From Diplosphaera chodatii (taxonomy: Eukaryota; Chlorophyta; Trebouxiophyceae; Prasiolales; Stichococcaceae), in NCBI GenBank assembly GCA_032358165.1, contig JAALGY010000011.1:62001-126000 (forward strand): DNA of 64,000 nt. The letters run 5' to 3'. The notes beneath the pieces are model-generated. The model saw nothing but the letters and a program-made list of their open reading frames with translations. It was not told where the DNA came from and searched no databases. A program made the translations under genes and the position numbers. Of this stretch, positions 11,659 through 23,951 are shown piece by piece. Numbering within the stretch: the first letter of the stretch is position 1; the number at the start of each line of letters is the position of its first letter.

Positions 11659-13726
11659 TCAGTTGACCGGGGCTGCATGCAGCTGCGCTCGCAATTCCCT
11701 CTGAAACTCAGCATCTGCATCCACACCGGGCCGCTGGCTCCGCCTCACCCAAACGGAGCCAGTCATGCTGGGCAGCTCGAGCATGTTCAGCAGCGGCAAC
11801 TCCGCAACGATGGCCAGGACGTCGTACGCATTTTGATACGGTAATCCCAGCAGAAGCCGGCTCAGCTGCGGGAACGGCAGCGGCTGCACCTCTTCATGAT
11901 CAAGGCCGTGCAGATTGAGGTCCTGTAGGGTGGTGCAACCGGAGAGTGCCTGAAGCTCCGGGCGTCCGGCGCTGCCTATATCCAGCGAGGTCAGCCGCTG
12001 CAGCATGCTCAGGGGACCTGGGCAGCCTGGTAAAATGGCATGAGCATCTGCATCGGTGACGGTGTCGAGCAGGGTCAGGTGCTCCAGCGCCGTGAGTTGT
12101 GCCAGCACCTCCACCGGTGCTCTAACAGCCTTCAAGGACCGCAGTGACGACGGCAGCGTCTACAAGCAGAGAGACGTACTCATCACACCGCACCCCACTT
12201 GCCGACATAGTCGTACAGCGCTTCAGCCTGCGTGCTCAGAATAGGGCCGCCACCTTTTACGCAGCCGGAAGCAACCCTATATAAAGTCTGTAAGGTGGAT
12301 GCGCATATGCATTGCTAGATACTCGACGCACCGGCAGCTTGGGTGCGTCGACTTCCTCATCGGCCTCAAGGCCGTCCCGCAACACCTCCAGACTGGTCAG
12401 CTGCGTCATCTGGCTGATGCTGGGAGTCAGTTGCGCCGTTGCACAGTTGAAAAGCCGCAGGTGTTTCAGCTTCTGCAAAGCAGTGACGCCCTCTGGCAGC
12501 CCGCCGACTGTAAACGCTTCGTCTGACACCTTTGGCTGGAGCATGCCGAGGTCCAGGCTCGTCAGGCGGGTGCACCTGCAACCCGCAGTGCATTTGCAGT
12601 GCTCAGCTGCTGTGTACCATGAAAAACATCCGCCACTGAGGTGCACACAGGGCTGCACATATGCTGTGAAGGATGCAGGTGCACTGCGTGCCGCAGAGCG
12701 CACGATGGCAGCACCTTAGCAAGCTTAGCGGGAAATCGTCAGGCCACATGCGAGTGTATGGCTCCTGGCTGTCGCTGTCGCTGCCCCTGCCGCTGTCCCA
12801 GTCGCTGTCCTCGTCAGAGTAACTGCCAGATGTGCAGAAGCGCAAGCAGACGGCCTGGAGCGAGGGCAAGCTGGCAAAAAGGTCGTCCAGGGTCGTCTGT
12901 TTCATTGGCGTGATGATGTATCCAGCTTCAAAGCGCGTAAGGGAGTGCAGCTGACTGATGCACGCCTATACAGAAAATGGCAAAGCAGGTGAGGTGTTGA
13001 CACTGCAGGCAAGGTGCAAATTTACAGCCTTCAAGCCCTCCAGAAGAGTGGCCTTTGGACGCTGACGAGCTGCCGCACCAGGGCTTGGACGTCAAAGTGT
13101 CCAGGATTCCTCCAGCTTGAGATCAGGTCCTCCATGCATTGCTCCGTTGTCATGATCCGCAGGTCCTGCAGCTGGGTTACTTGTGGCGCCACAAACAGCA
13201 GCACCGACTGCATCATCCTGGTGTTGAAGCCTCGCAGCTGCAGCACACCACATGATAACAATGTCTCTGAACATCCCAAGCCCCCGCAACGCAGCTTCCC
13301 CGGTGTGAGCAGTTGCAGCTGCATGCTGAGCGCTTGCCCGTAGGGTGAGCTCGCGGAAGCCCGCGCTGCGCTGCCGGAGCCAAGCATACGGGCGCCTGGA
13401 GATGTGACAACTGGATCGAATTGTGCGGCGTCTCTGTGGTGCGAGGTCCGCAGTCGGCCACATGCTGGGGTCAGCCATTACTCTGTACCATCTGTGGCAC
13501 ACCAGCGGCAGCGTCCTCAACCTGAAGCACGACATAGCGTGGCTTGTCATTCGACGATGGCGATGTCAGTTGGTGTATCGCGTGCATCGCCCTTGAAGAG
13601 CCATCAACCATGCAGCAGAAGATATTGTCTGAGGGGCCGACACCTGTCCGAGTGGGGCAGCAACACCAGGATTCTGCCAAGCACATCGTCGCTCAACGAC
13701 TCGATCGATGCACAGCGTGCCACCAT
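11659..13726 (-). CDS. FBL3, F-box/LRR protein, 473 aa, lacks the last intron
   Basis: Six exons: 13726-13644, 13521-13338, 13237-13079, 12965-12715, 12575-12332 and 12159-11659. Total 1,422 nt, open throughout. The start is MVARCASIESLSDDVLG. The F-box continues in LPLVCHRWYRV and DPSMWPTADL. Exon 4 carries an acidic Ser/Asp-rich stretch (YSDEDSDWDSGRGSDSDS). Intron 2 begins with GC (CTACGG then GCAAGC) rather than GT. Exons 6 and 7 of the other family members are one exon here: NLHGLDHEEVQPLPFPQL runs across the site where every sibling with a recognisable exon 7 has an intron. The role is inferred as an SCF substrate receptor with unknown target. Confidence 0.83.
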
Positions 13727-13794
13727 TTGTTCGACAGCGCGGTTGCAATTCAAAGCTGCAACGCACAGGTAAGCATGAATATTCATTGGGGATG

Positions 13795-13834
13795 CCTTGA
13801 CGGGCATCGCCTTGACTGGCGATGCCCGTCAAGG
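13795..13834. repeat. Perfect 17-bp hairpin upstream of FBL3
   Basis: CCTTGACGGGCATCGCC at 13795-13811 and its exact reverse complement at 13818-13834 are separated by TTGACT. The hairpin lies about 70-110 bp before the FBL3 start codon, in its promoter or 5' leader. Confidence 0.85.
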
Positions 13835-15187
13835 TCCTACGCCCGCCTGCTATGGTTTGGTGACGAACGAGGTCTGACAGGCAATGTCCCTGCCAAATGT
13901 CAACTTGCGATTCTGACATCATGTGCTGAGCTCACATCTGCACATGCGTGTGACACCCGACCACAAGTGTGCATGTTCTCACTTTGCGTATGTCGGGACA
14001 CGTGAAATCTTGCATCACAGCAGATCAGGCAGCGGCAGGCAGCAGCCGGCACCTAAGCAAGTCAATGGTAACTGGTGGAGACCACCAGATCAACCCGGTT
14101 GCTGGTTGATCTGGTCCACCGAACCAGCGGCAAGTGTCAATGCAGCTGATTGTACCGAGTCGTATCATTGCATGAAAGCCTCACAACAGCTGCATACCAA
14201 CTCATTGTCCAGCTGCTGCTGTGCGTGCGCGTGCCTCATGTCCAGCCTGACGCAGGCATGCCGCAGCCACATGCAATCTTCAGCGCTGTGAGCCCAGTCA
14301 GCCGCTCGTGGATACTGCTAAGCCGCCGAGGTGCTTGCGCAGATCATGTCGACGCAAGCACTTCCGTCCGACAGCTGTCGTCGGAGTGCTACCTGATGCT
14401 AACTGGGCGGGCAATCAGGCTGTGCAACATCGCAGCTGGCCGCTGCCTGGTGCAGTATACAGGGTCCGACTGTACTGAGCTGCAGTCCACTGGCTTCTGC
14501 TCGTCACATGACCCCTTGCGCATCGTACTGCACACTCTTGAAGCAGGCCTGCATGTTGTCCGGCTGCCCGATGACATCACATGGCGACAGCTCCTGGATC
14601 ATTGCCAGAACCACCAGCCGTGAGCTGACACCTGAGACTCGTGCTCGTTGCCTACTGTGTTCGCATCGGCAAAGGCGCATCCAGGCATCGAGGCCATGCA
14701 GGGCAGCGTCAAATACAAGGCTACCGGTACCATGAAGCTGTGCGTGCTAAGCTGGCAGCAGCACATTGTTTGAGCAGTCAGGACATCGCTGCTGTTATCT
14801 CGGATGCCGGTGCTAGGATGTCTATGCAGCACGACAGGCGCGGGGTTGTCGCAGCAGGGTTACCCAACTGTGTATGCCACCTGATCTGATGATGCCTACT
14901 GAGTGTCACAGTGTATGCAGATCGCGGAGTCATGTTTGCATATACACACAGTCATAACAGAAAAGAAGGGTGCAATGACAGCCACATCAGCCTGCTAGGT
15001 GACGGCGTGGGGGAAGTCAGCAGTCAACTACAGTTGCTGGCGCAAGGCATGCCATCACCAAAAGGAATCACTCCCATACTGACGTTTATCGCAATCGCGC
15101 TCAGCTGCCAACCGCGCCAGCCTCACCCTGGAAGCCGCTTCCTGCAGCACAGAGCCGATCCCTTGAAGTGCTGAGCCTTGCGGCAGA
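13835..15187. other. Spacer between FBL4 and FBL3
   Basis: No gene is supported. The recurring upstream module (CTGCTGTGCGTGCGCGTGCC then GGCATGCCG) is at about 14,205-14,272, and AGATCA motifs are near 14,085. Short open frames in 14,150-14,890 have no recognisable protein features. Confidence 0.45.
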
Positions 15188-17432
15188 TCATACCATGACC
15201 CTGCTTGCGAAACCTGGCTTCCGCTGCAAACGCACCTCCAGCTGCTGCTGTAGGTGCCACCGCATCTCAGCATATGTCTGATGGCTCTCCCTGCTGATGC
15301 GCACCCAGCCAGATGCGCCCAGCACTGCGAGCACCTCCAGCTGCCTCAGGTCCGATGTCAGTGCCAAGACGTCTTTGATGTCTGTTCTGTGCCCGTGGCC
15401 ACCGAAGCGCTTGCCCAGCTTCAGCAGGGTGAGCTGCTGGAATGGTAGGAAATGATGCGGATCTTGAACGTCCCATTCTGCAATCAACAGCAAATTGATC
15501 ATGGTTCTCATGACAGCTATTCAAGCTTGACACCCGATGTTAGGCCGTGCAATAATATTCATGTGCAGGCAGCACTAGGTGGAGTGCACGTTAGGGGCTC
15601 GAAGTGACTGATGCACCATGAAGACGAAGGTCCCGGAGACCAGCGCATTCGCAAAACGCATCCAGCTCTGCATCGTGCGCGTGTCCCATCTCGAGTGAAG
15701 TCAGCCGCTGCAGCATGCTCAGGAAGCATGGGGTGCCTGGCGAGTATGGGTCGCCGTGCTCATCTGCATTGGTGACGCTCTCAAGCAATGTTAAGCGCTC
15801 CAGCGCCGTAAGGTGTGCCAGCACCGTCACCGGCACGTTGACAGCCTTTAGGGACCGCAGCGAAGCTGGCGCAGCCTGCAAAGCGGAAGACAAATGTGTC
15901 AAACTGCATCAAACACCCCAAGGCCATCTGCATCCGCAGGTGCTCACAGAGGGTGCCACCTCCAGGCAATGCCATGATGCGTCCTGCATAACACGCCAGC
16001 TGCAGCCGCAATGCAGTTGCTAGACACCCAACGCACCAGCAGTTGGAAGTTGTCCAGTGCGTCAACATCGTGCAGGAGGTCTTGCAGGACCTCCAGGCTG
16101 GTTAGCTGCGTGAGAAGGCTGATGCATGTCAGTGGCTCTGTCACGCAGTTGACGAGCCGCAGGTGTTGCAGCCGCTGCAAGGCAGTCATGCCCTCTGGCA
16201 GCGCTCTTATGGCAAACATTGTGTCCAAGCTCTCTGGCTGGACCATGCTAAGGTCCAGGCTGGTCAGGCGTGTGCACCTGCAGGCGGCAGGAACGGCAGC
16301 CACTCGCACCGCTTGCAGTCATTGCTCTCCACCGTCAACATGTGTACTGTGAGGTACGATGAGCTGCATCTGGCTGCCGATGTGGACACCGCATTTGAGC
16401 TCGCGCTCTTATGGCAGCACCTCAGCAGGCTCAGCGGGAAGTCGTCAGGCCGCGTGCGCTTGTACGGCTCCTTCTCCCTCCACAGGCTGTCGCTGTCGCT
16501 GGTTGCATCGCTGTCCTCATCTGAGTAGGGCTCCTCGGCTGTGCAAAAGTGCAAGAGCACACTCTGGAGTGCGGGCAGGCCGGCGAACAGATCGTCCAGC
16601 GCCGTGTGCTGCAGCGGCGTGCTGATGTATGCGGCTTCAAACCGCGTGAGGGAGTGGAGTTGTGAGACGCAGGCCTGCATACATGACGGCAGGTGAGATG
16701 CTGACACTGTAAGACAGGCTCAGTGTACATGCCTCAAGTTCCCCACACGACTGAGTTTGGAGGGTGAACAGCTGGGCATACCAGAGCTTGGACATCAAAG
16801 TGTGTAGGAGTTGCGTCATACTGTCCGTCGAGCTGCTCAAACATCTTCTCTGCTGTCAAAACCCGCAAGCTCTGCAGCTGGATTGTCGGCACCACAGACA
16901 GCAGCACCAATTGCACCATCTTGGTGGTGAAGCCTTCCAGCTGCATCCAACCAATTGATGATGTCAAGGATAGCCTCAGAATGGGCACTGAAGTCAAGCA
17001 ACGCAGCTCAGGCAATGAGCAATGGCAGCTGCAAGGTGAGAGCTTGCCCGCAGGGTGAGCTCGCGGCAGACCCCACCGCGCTCGCGCAGCCAGGCATGCA
17101 GACACCTGGCAACACGAGATTGAGGATCATGCATGCGCCTGGCCTGCGGCGTGATGTCCACAGTTGGCCACATGCTGGCATCAGCCAGGGTTCTGCGCCA
17201 TCTGTGGCACACCAGCGGCAGCGTCTTCAGCCTGAAGCATACAAGAGAATGGTGTTTCAGCAGCGGCCGTCCGAAGTTGTGTGTTTCAAGCGTTGCCGCG
17301 AAAGAAGCGTCAACTATGTAGCAGAAGATGATGCCTATAGGGCCGATACCTGTCAGAGTGGGGCAGCAAGACAAGGATCCTGCCAAGCACATCGTCGCTC
17401 AGCGACTCGATCGATGCACCGCGCGCCGCCAT
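15188..17432 (-). CDS. FBL4, F-box/LRR protein, 489 aa, intact
   Basis: Seven exons: 17432-17350, 17231-17048, 16940-16782, 16674-16421, 16277-16037, 15875-15617 and 15477-15188. They sum to 1,470 nt in consistent phase. The start is MAARGASIESLSDDVLG. The F-box continues as LPLVCHRWRRT, DASMWPTVDI. LRR units include LTALERLTLL and LQRLTSLEMG. Exon 4 has an acidic Ser/Asp stretch between repeats. Intron 2 uses a GC donor (CTGCGG then GCAAGC). Exon 7 is longer than in FBL1 and ends in a basic tail. The closest relative appears to be FBL3. Function is inferred only from the F-box plus LRR architecture. Confidence 0.85.
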
Positions 17433-18735
17433 ATGTGCGGCAGTGCAAAGCTGCGTTTCAAAGCTAAAATGCAAAGGTGAGCGTGAGTTCTGCGCTAGCA
17501 ATATCCACAACAGTGCAACCCCCGCAACTGCTATGTGTAATGGTGTGGTAACACGAACGAGGTCTGACAGCCAGTGTCCCTGCCACACAGCCACAGTGCC
17601 ACTGTCAGCTGAGATCACAGTATCACATGCAATCATGCATGCTGCACCTTCATCTGGTTCACCACATATGTACCCGTCCTCCATCGCATCCGTCCTGCAA
17701 ATCGGTGCATCGCAGCAGATCAGGCAGTGGCCGGCAGCAGCCGCCACGCACAAAATCTTGCTACTTGATGGTGGCAGATCGCCAGATCAACCATCATCAA
17801 GCCCGCCGAACCAGCCGCTCGTGTCACAGCACCTGATGGAGCCGGTCCGTATCGCTGTACAAACACTCTCGCAGCAGTTTTATGTCAGCCCAGTGCCCAT
17901 CTGCTGCTGTGCATACGCACACATCATGTGCGGCCTGATGCCAGCATGCCACGGGCACAAGCATGGCACGGTGAATGGCAGCCTCCGCAACCATCAGTAG
18001 AAGTGTTGAGACCTCCAGCGGGAGCTTGTCGACGATTCATCTGTCCGCAGCCATCATCAGTGCCGAACTTTTGTGCGGCCATGACTGCCTCCTTGCAGGC
18101 CTGGCAGCTGCGCATTGCTGGGTTTAGGGCGTCCATGATCGACGCTGCACGACAAAACCTGCATCCTAAGCGCCTACTGCATACTGTACGCATAGTATTC
18201 ATGCAGACCCACCTGCAGTCTGGCTGCCGAGTGACAGGCTACGGCGCCAGCTCCCTGATCGTTCACCAAGCCATGCAGTCACATCTGTCATCACTCCACA
18301 ATAGGGTCACGTTTGTTGTATACGGTGCACAGTTCGGAGTGACAACAGCGCACTGGTCGCTTGCACGCGGCAACATGGCGGGTGCCGAACTGGCCTTGAC
18401 CAAATGCTTCGAGACTGGCGGTGACATGACATTTCCGCTGCTCTATCTCTGTTGTTCCGAACTTCAGTGCAGCTGCGGGCATGTCACTGCGGAAGTGAAA
18501 GTGGAAGGGAGTGACAGGTGGACACGGGAAAATTGCCATCGCCATGAGGAAACGGCTGTGCTCTGTCATGTTATCTGCATGCTGCGCACAACAGAGGGCT
18601 GCAACATTTACAACCTTACAACACGTGATGAGGAAAAGTAACTTGCATGTGGTTCAGGTCGGACATCCTTGGCAGAAAGCGCAGCAGCGCCCAGATGGCG
18701 GCACGCCAACCCAGACGCCATGTGCAGCATGCTGC
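17433..18735. other. Spacer upstream of FBL4
   Basis: An AGATCGCCAGATCAACC motif lies at about 17,775 and the module CTGTGCATACGCACACATCA at about 17,903. A 237-codon open frame on the plus strand (17,928-18,641) begins inside that module and has no recognisable domain, so I do not call it a gene. Confidence 0.4.
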
Positions 18736-21022
18736 CTACTGCCCACCCTGTGTGTGCCCTCCTGATGCAGCTTGATGCTTTTCCATCAGGTGCCAAAAAT
18801 GATCTGCACGTGATGACATCGAACTGCTGGCCACGAGTGGCGCTACATACAGCTTCGCCTGCAGCTCCCTCCGGAACTCGGCGTCTGCATCCACACCGGG
18901 CTGCTGGCTCCGCCATATGCCCACCCAGCCGGTCTGGCCACGCACCTCGAGCACCTTGAGCTGCGGCAGGCCCGAGATCATGGCCAGGATGTCATCTGCG
19001 TCACAGTCTTCCTCGTCGACTCTGCAGCTTCCCAGCCGCAGCCGGGTGAGCTGCGGAAGCTGCAGCAGATGCAGATATTCGGCGTCCAGGCCTGCAAAAC
19101 AAGCACGACCGATCATGCTGACATGACCACCAGCCAACGCATAGCAAGCACGCGCTGGCCGTGGCTAATACCCCCTCTGGGCAGTAGCTTGGTACGTGCT
19201 AGCATGGCCTCAGGGGAAGACACACCATCCAAGCGCAGCTCCTGGAGAGCGGTGCAGCGGACGACTTCAAACAGCTCCGCATCTTCAGCACGGCCCAGCC
19301 GAAGCGATGTCAGCTGCTGCAGCGTGCCCAGGGAGCGTGGGCTGTCATGTGTGTTGGTGATGCTGCGCATCAGGCTCAGGCGCTGCAGCGCACTGAGCTG
19401 CGCCAGCACCCTCAGCGGCACGCTGACAGCGTCCAAGGCCTGCAGTGACGGTGGCAACGCCTGCAAAGCAGCAAAGAAAGCGGTCACACCGCATTGTTAT
19501 GCCCAGACCACCGTGCAGCACCCACGCAGTATGGCACTAATACAAGTCAGGCCTGAACGCTTGACGCACCATCAGCTCATAGTGTTCGTACTCCTCGTCA
19601 TCGTCGTCCCCATGGTCGTCCCGCAGCACCTCCAGGCTGGTGAGCTGTGTCAGGCGGCTGAGGTCGGCTGTCAGCCGGGCCGTCACGCAGTTGAGCAGCC
19701 GCAGGTGCTGCAGGCGCGCCAGCGCGGGTATGCCCCTCGGCAGCCCGCCGACCGTAAACATCGAATCCGTGTCCTCTGGCGCCAGCATGCCGAAGTCCAG
19801 GCTGGTGAGAGCGGTGCACCTGTAGACAGCAGGCGCTGGCTGTGCTTTGCAGTCATGGGTCACCATCACCAGCACCCGTACAGCAGGGTATGAAGTGCTG
19901 CAAAGGGGCAAGCACAGATGCTGTGACCGAAGCAGCTGCGCTGCGTGGTCAGTCCGAAGCACGCGCAAGAGGGCACCTCAGCAGGCTCAGCGGGAAGTCG
20001 TCTGGCTGCGTGCGCCTGTGGGGCTCCTCCCATCGCAGGCTTCTGTTTCTGTTGTCATTCTCGCTGTCCCAGTCGGTCTCCTCGTCTGAGTAGGACTCCT
20101 CGGCTGTGCAGAAGTGCAGGCGCGCAGCCTGCAGCGAGGGCAGGCTGGCGAACAGATCGTCCAGCGTCGTCTGCTTCAGTGGCGTGCCGATGTATGCGGC
20201 TTCAAAGCGCGTGAGGGAGTGCAGCTGGCTGACGCAAGCCTGCACAGATGACAGCAAGCCATTCACTTGCCATTGCCTGACATCGCGCACACAGCTGCTG
20301 CTTGAGCTCATCTGCAAACTTAGAGCTGTAGAGCAATGGGCTGGCCGTACCAGGGCTTGGACACCAAAGTGCCCAGGGGTTTTGGCCGTTGCACTCAAAT
20401 CCTCCATGCTTGTGTCCGCTGTCAGTATGCGCAGGTCCTCCAGCTGGGTTGCTGTCGACGCCACAGTTTCCAGCACCGACTGAACCATCCTGGTACTGAA
20501 GCCTCGCAGCTGCATCGCACCGGTGCATGGTGTCAACGCAGGTGCCACAAGATTGGCGTGAACCCTGGCCTTTGGGTTTGCCTTAGCCTTAGCCTTTGCT
20601 CAGCTCTTCAAGCACGCGCAACGGTGTCAACACCGCATGGCACTCACCCGCAGGGAGCTCGCGGCACCTCCCGAGGCGCTGGTGCAGCCAAGTATGCAGA
20701 CCATTGACAACATCGAGTTCGTCCTGCAGCAGGAGACTCTGCAGGGCGAGGTCTGCCGTCAGCCACATCCTGGCGTCAGCCAGCATTCTGCGCCATCTGT
20801 GACACACCAGCGGCAGCGACTTGACCCTGAAGCACAGGCAACGGCACTTGCTGAGCAGCAGCAAGCTGGCACCTTGTGCGCATGCCCTCAAAAGGATCGA
20901 CATTTCTGTGGCACTGCACACTCTCTCCTGCATCCGCACCTGTCTGAGTGCGGCAGCTGAAGGAAGATTCCGCCGAGCACATCGTCACTCAGAGACTCAA
21001 TCGATGAATCGTCTGGTGCCAA
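18736..21022 (-). pseudogene. FBL5, F-box/LRR gene with lost start codon and a 2-bp deletion
   Basis: Seven exons by homology: 21022-20940, 20826-20648, 20509-20351, 20239-19977, 19819-19570, 19460-19226 and 19091-18736. The position of the ATG in the near-identical FBL9 (QMAPDRASIES) is TTG here (KLAPDDSSIES, codon 21022-21020). No in-frame upstream ATG was found before a stop. Exon 2 is 179 nt instead of 181. ELTLR at its end has become ELPAG through a 2-bp deletion, with the splice donor intact. Exons 3-7 are open and in phase, with acidic EESYSDEETDWDSEND in exon 4 and an extended C-terminus. It is probably a recent pseudogene; leaky or re-initiated expression cannot be excluded. Confidence 0.7.
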
Positions 21023-21940
21023 CTTGCGACGCCGCAGTTCAACCCCCAACCCAACAGGAACCGTGAGCCCTTTGCGGATGGTGCGGTGCCAAGGCAATAA
21101 CGTACGCCAAATGGTTGCTGATAGGGATGCTGGAGTGAAAGATTGAGGTGTGACTAGCGAGGTCCGCGAGTGTCATCTGCATGCCTGCGATGTGAGATCA
21201 CATGCAGGGAACTGGATTGCCAGCTGGAGTCGTGTCTGCGCAGGGATTGTACAGCCCACAATTTCTTCCCTCTCTCTCTGGTGCGACGTCATCTGGGTGG
21301 CATCCAGCAGCGCCTTGGTGGCAAGAAACCTCAGCGAGCCCTCAGTCCGCTGCCAGATCACAAGCACGAAATCTGTTAGAGCAGTGCTCGTTAGCCAATG
21401 AGTACTGCTGGTATCAGCAATGAAACGGGCAGCTGATGCAAATTTGTACATCGTATGCTGTTGTGCACACGCACACATCAGATTGAGCTCAATGCAGGCA
21501 TGCCGCCGTCACCAGCATAATGCTGTGATGACGCCAGGACAGTATGGCGGACGAAGCATCCCTTTTAGAGCATCTTCGGAGTCAGCAGTGTACTCACAAC
21601 GATACCGGCCATGTTGAGCAACGTGGGGAATGTGTTGCTGGTGCTGCTGCCGCAACCTGGATTGCACCGCAGCTGCACCAGTCCAACATGTCAGCAAAAC
21701 CCATGCAAAAGCATCAGCAGGTGGAAACCCTGGTAGTGCTTACATCTATATCCGTCATAGGCACAATGTTGCCCAGTGTCATGTCATCAACATGTGGAAT
21801 TGAACTGCATTCCTCAACCTTCAGTGCATCCTGCACCTGTCAACATAAGTCAGCACGCATCTGCATCCGCGCCTGATTGACTGTCGCACAAAGCATGACA
21901 CAACAGTCGAGCATCTCAGACGCCGGCAGCTGGGCAAGTC
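21023..21940. other. FBL5 upstream region; unoccupied site of the mobile element
   Basis: 21,140-21,220 matches 33,590-33,631 joined to 40,059-40,110. The sequence CCTGCGATGTGAGATCACATG here corresponds to the element's target, with one copy of GCGATSTG. The recurring upstream module (GTGCACACGCACACATCA then GGCATGCCG) is at about 21,455-21,512. Beyond 21,540 the sequence is related to the 3' flanks of FBL7 and FBL10. Confidence 0.6.
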
Positions 21941-23951
21941 TCATGTCATGGTCACACTTCCTCCGCAGCTGCATTGATCATTGCGCAGCTGCAGCCGCCT
22001 GTGCCGCTGATGTGGCAGCTCCCAGACAGGCAAGCCTGCAATGCAACCGCTGAACCTAAGTCATATAGCCATCACCCACACAGTAGCATGTCGGTCGTCA
22101 TGGACAACAGTGTTTCTAGGACGGGCGTGCGTTGATGGATCGAAGCTGGAGGTGGACACACCAGACACATAGAGCTCCTGAAGCGCAGTGCAGCTGGCGA
22201 ACGCACGCATGGCCGCGTCGTCAGGTACGCACAGCTTGAGGCATGTCAGCTGCTGCAGCATGCTCAGGCAGCCTGGGTCGCCTGGTGCAACGTCGCCGGG
22301 CTGAGGAGCACTGCTGATGCCGCGAACACTCAGGTGCTCCAGGGCAGGCAGCTGCGACAGCACCCTCACTGGTACCCGGCTGGCCTCCAGCACTCGCAAT
22401 GCCGGCGGCAGTGCCTGCAACAGCGTGTCAACAGAGATGGGCGCACCGCATTGCTACAAACAAGACCGCCTCGCAATACCGTCTGCGCATGTGCTCCACA
22501 AGGGCTGCCACCCTTACGACGCAGTGGTCACGTCCAAAGTTGCACTGCCAGCGGCATGCTCTGTTTTGCTGCAGTGCACACGGCGCACCGGCAAGTCATA
22601 GGCGTAGCTGTCATTGATCCCAAGGGTGTCGTCTTGCACGATTGCGAGGTTGGTGAGTTGCGTCAGCCGGCTGATGCTGCTCGTCACATGATCCACCACG
22701 CAGTTCTGCAGCCGCAAGTGCTCCAGGTTTTGTAACGCGCTGATGCCATCTGGAATGCCGCCCACTGTGAACATGGTGTCGTGGCTGCGTGGCATCAGCA
22801 TCCCGAGGGAGAGGCTGGTCAGGCGAGTGCACCTGCAAGCATTTAATCTTTGGTGGGTGCCAATTGCGGGACAACCCAGTCCACCACGAGCTTATGCAGC
22901 ATCTGCGTTTGGGCTTCAACTTGTGACATGTGCAACAGCAGCCTCACCTCAGCAGGCTTAGGGGAAAATCGTCCGGCTGTGTGCGCCTGTGCGGAGCCCG
23001 AGGTTGGTACCCATACTCAATGAAGCTGTTTGCGTCTGGCTTGCTGCTGGATTTCACGTCACAAAACTGCAGGCATACCGCCTCGAGCGCGGGCAGGCTG
23101 GCAAAAAGAAAGTGCAATGTAGGTATTTTCATTGGGGTTCGGATGTAGGCGGCTTCCAACCGCGTGAGGGATGTCAGCTCAGTGACATATATCTGCACCG
23201 AAGAAGCGAATGCTCACATATCTGAATATGTTCCTGTTTATACTTTCTGGACAACGTCAATAATGCAGACCACAAGCAGGAGTGAGGGCTTGAGAGCTTG
23301 CTGTACCAGGGCAAACATGTCCAAGTGGTCGCTGATGTCGTCTCTCCATGTGTCCATGTCATGCTTTTCTGTTAAGATCCGTAGGCTCCGCAGCTGGGAT
23401 GCTGCTCGCAAACTGAACATCAGCGGATGCTCCAGCTCCTCGAAGCCTTGTAGCTACATGGCAGCACCGGAGGCATGCGTGAATCCACTCAACAGTCGCT
23501 TCAGGCAGCTGTCAGCAGGCGCTTCAGCTGCGCACGCAGTCTTGTCTCTGTCACAGGTGGCTGCAAGCTGCAGTGCAAGGCACTCACCCGCAGGGTGAGC
23601 TCGCGCATACCCGGGGTGTAGCGCTGCAGCCACCTGGCCAGATCATCAGCATGTGCAAGTGTTCGACCCCGAGCCTGAGCCGCCACATCCACGACCGGCC
23701 ACAGACTGGCATCATACATTATTCTGCACCATCTGCGGCACACCAGCGGCAGGGTCCTCGCCCTGCAGCATGACGACATGCGTCAACCATAACAGCAGCA
23801 GTATTGTGACCTGTCTGCAGGCCATCGACGAGGACCGGCGCAATGCATCGCTTGGAGGGCCACGGAACCTATCGTTGAAAGGTAGCAGGGAGAACACGCT
23901 GACGAGCACATCGTCGGGCAGGAACTCTGTCAATGCATGTGGCGCAGCCAT
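21941..23951 (-). CDS. FBL6, F-box/LRR protein, 413 aa, shortened C-terminus
   Basis: Seven exons: 23951-23869, 23762-23588, 23453-23307, 23192-22948, 22832-22589, 22414-22162 and 22035-21941. Total 1,242 nt, in frame. The start is MAAPHALTEFLPDDVLVSVF. The F-box continues LPLVCRRWCRI, DASLWPVVDV. LRR units include LTSLSLGML and LQNLEHLRLQNC. Exon 7 is only 95 nt and ends after a degenerate copy of the LPYQQLRRLQL repeat seen in FBL10. Diverged sequence matching the rest of that exon continues to about 21,830 without an open frame. The F-box and most LRRs are therefore kept while the last repeat is lost. It may be functional or in early decay. Confidence 0.75.

Noticed and set aside
17928..18641. 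237-codon plus-strand open frame between FBL5 and FBL4
   Set aside because: It starts inside a module repeated upstream of other FBL genes, has no recognisable domain and no clear splice or codon signal.
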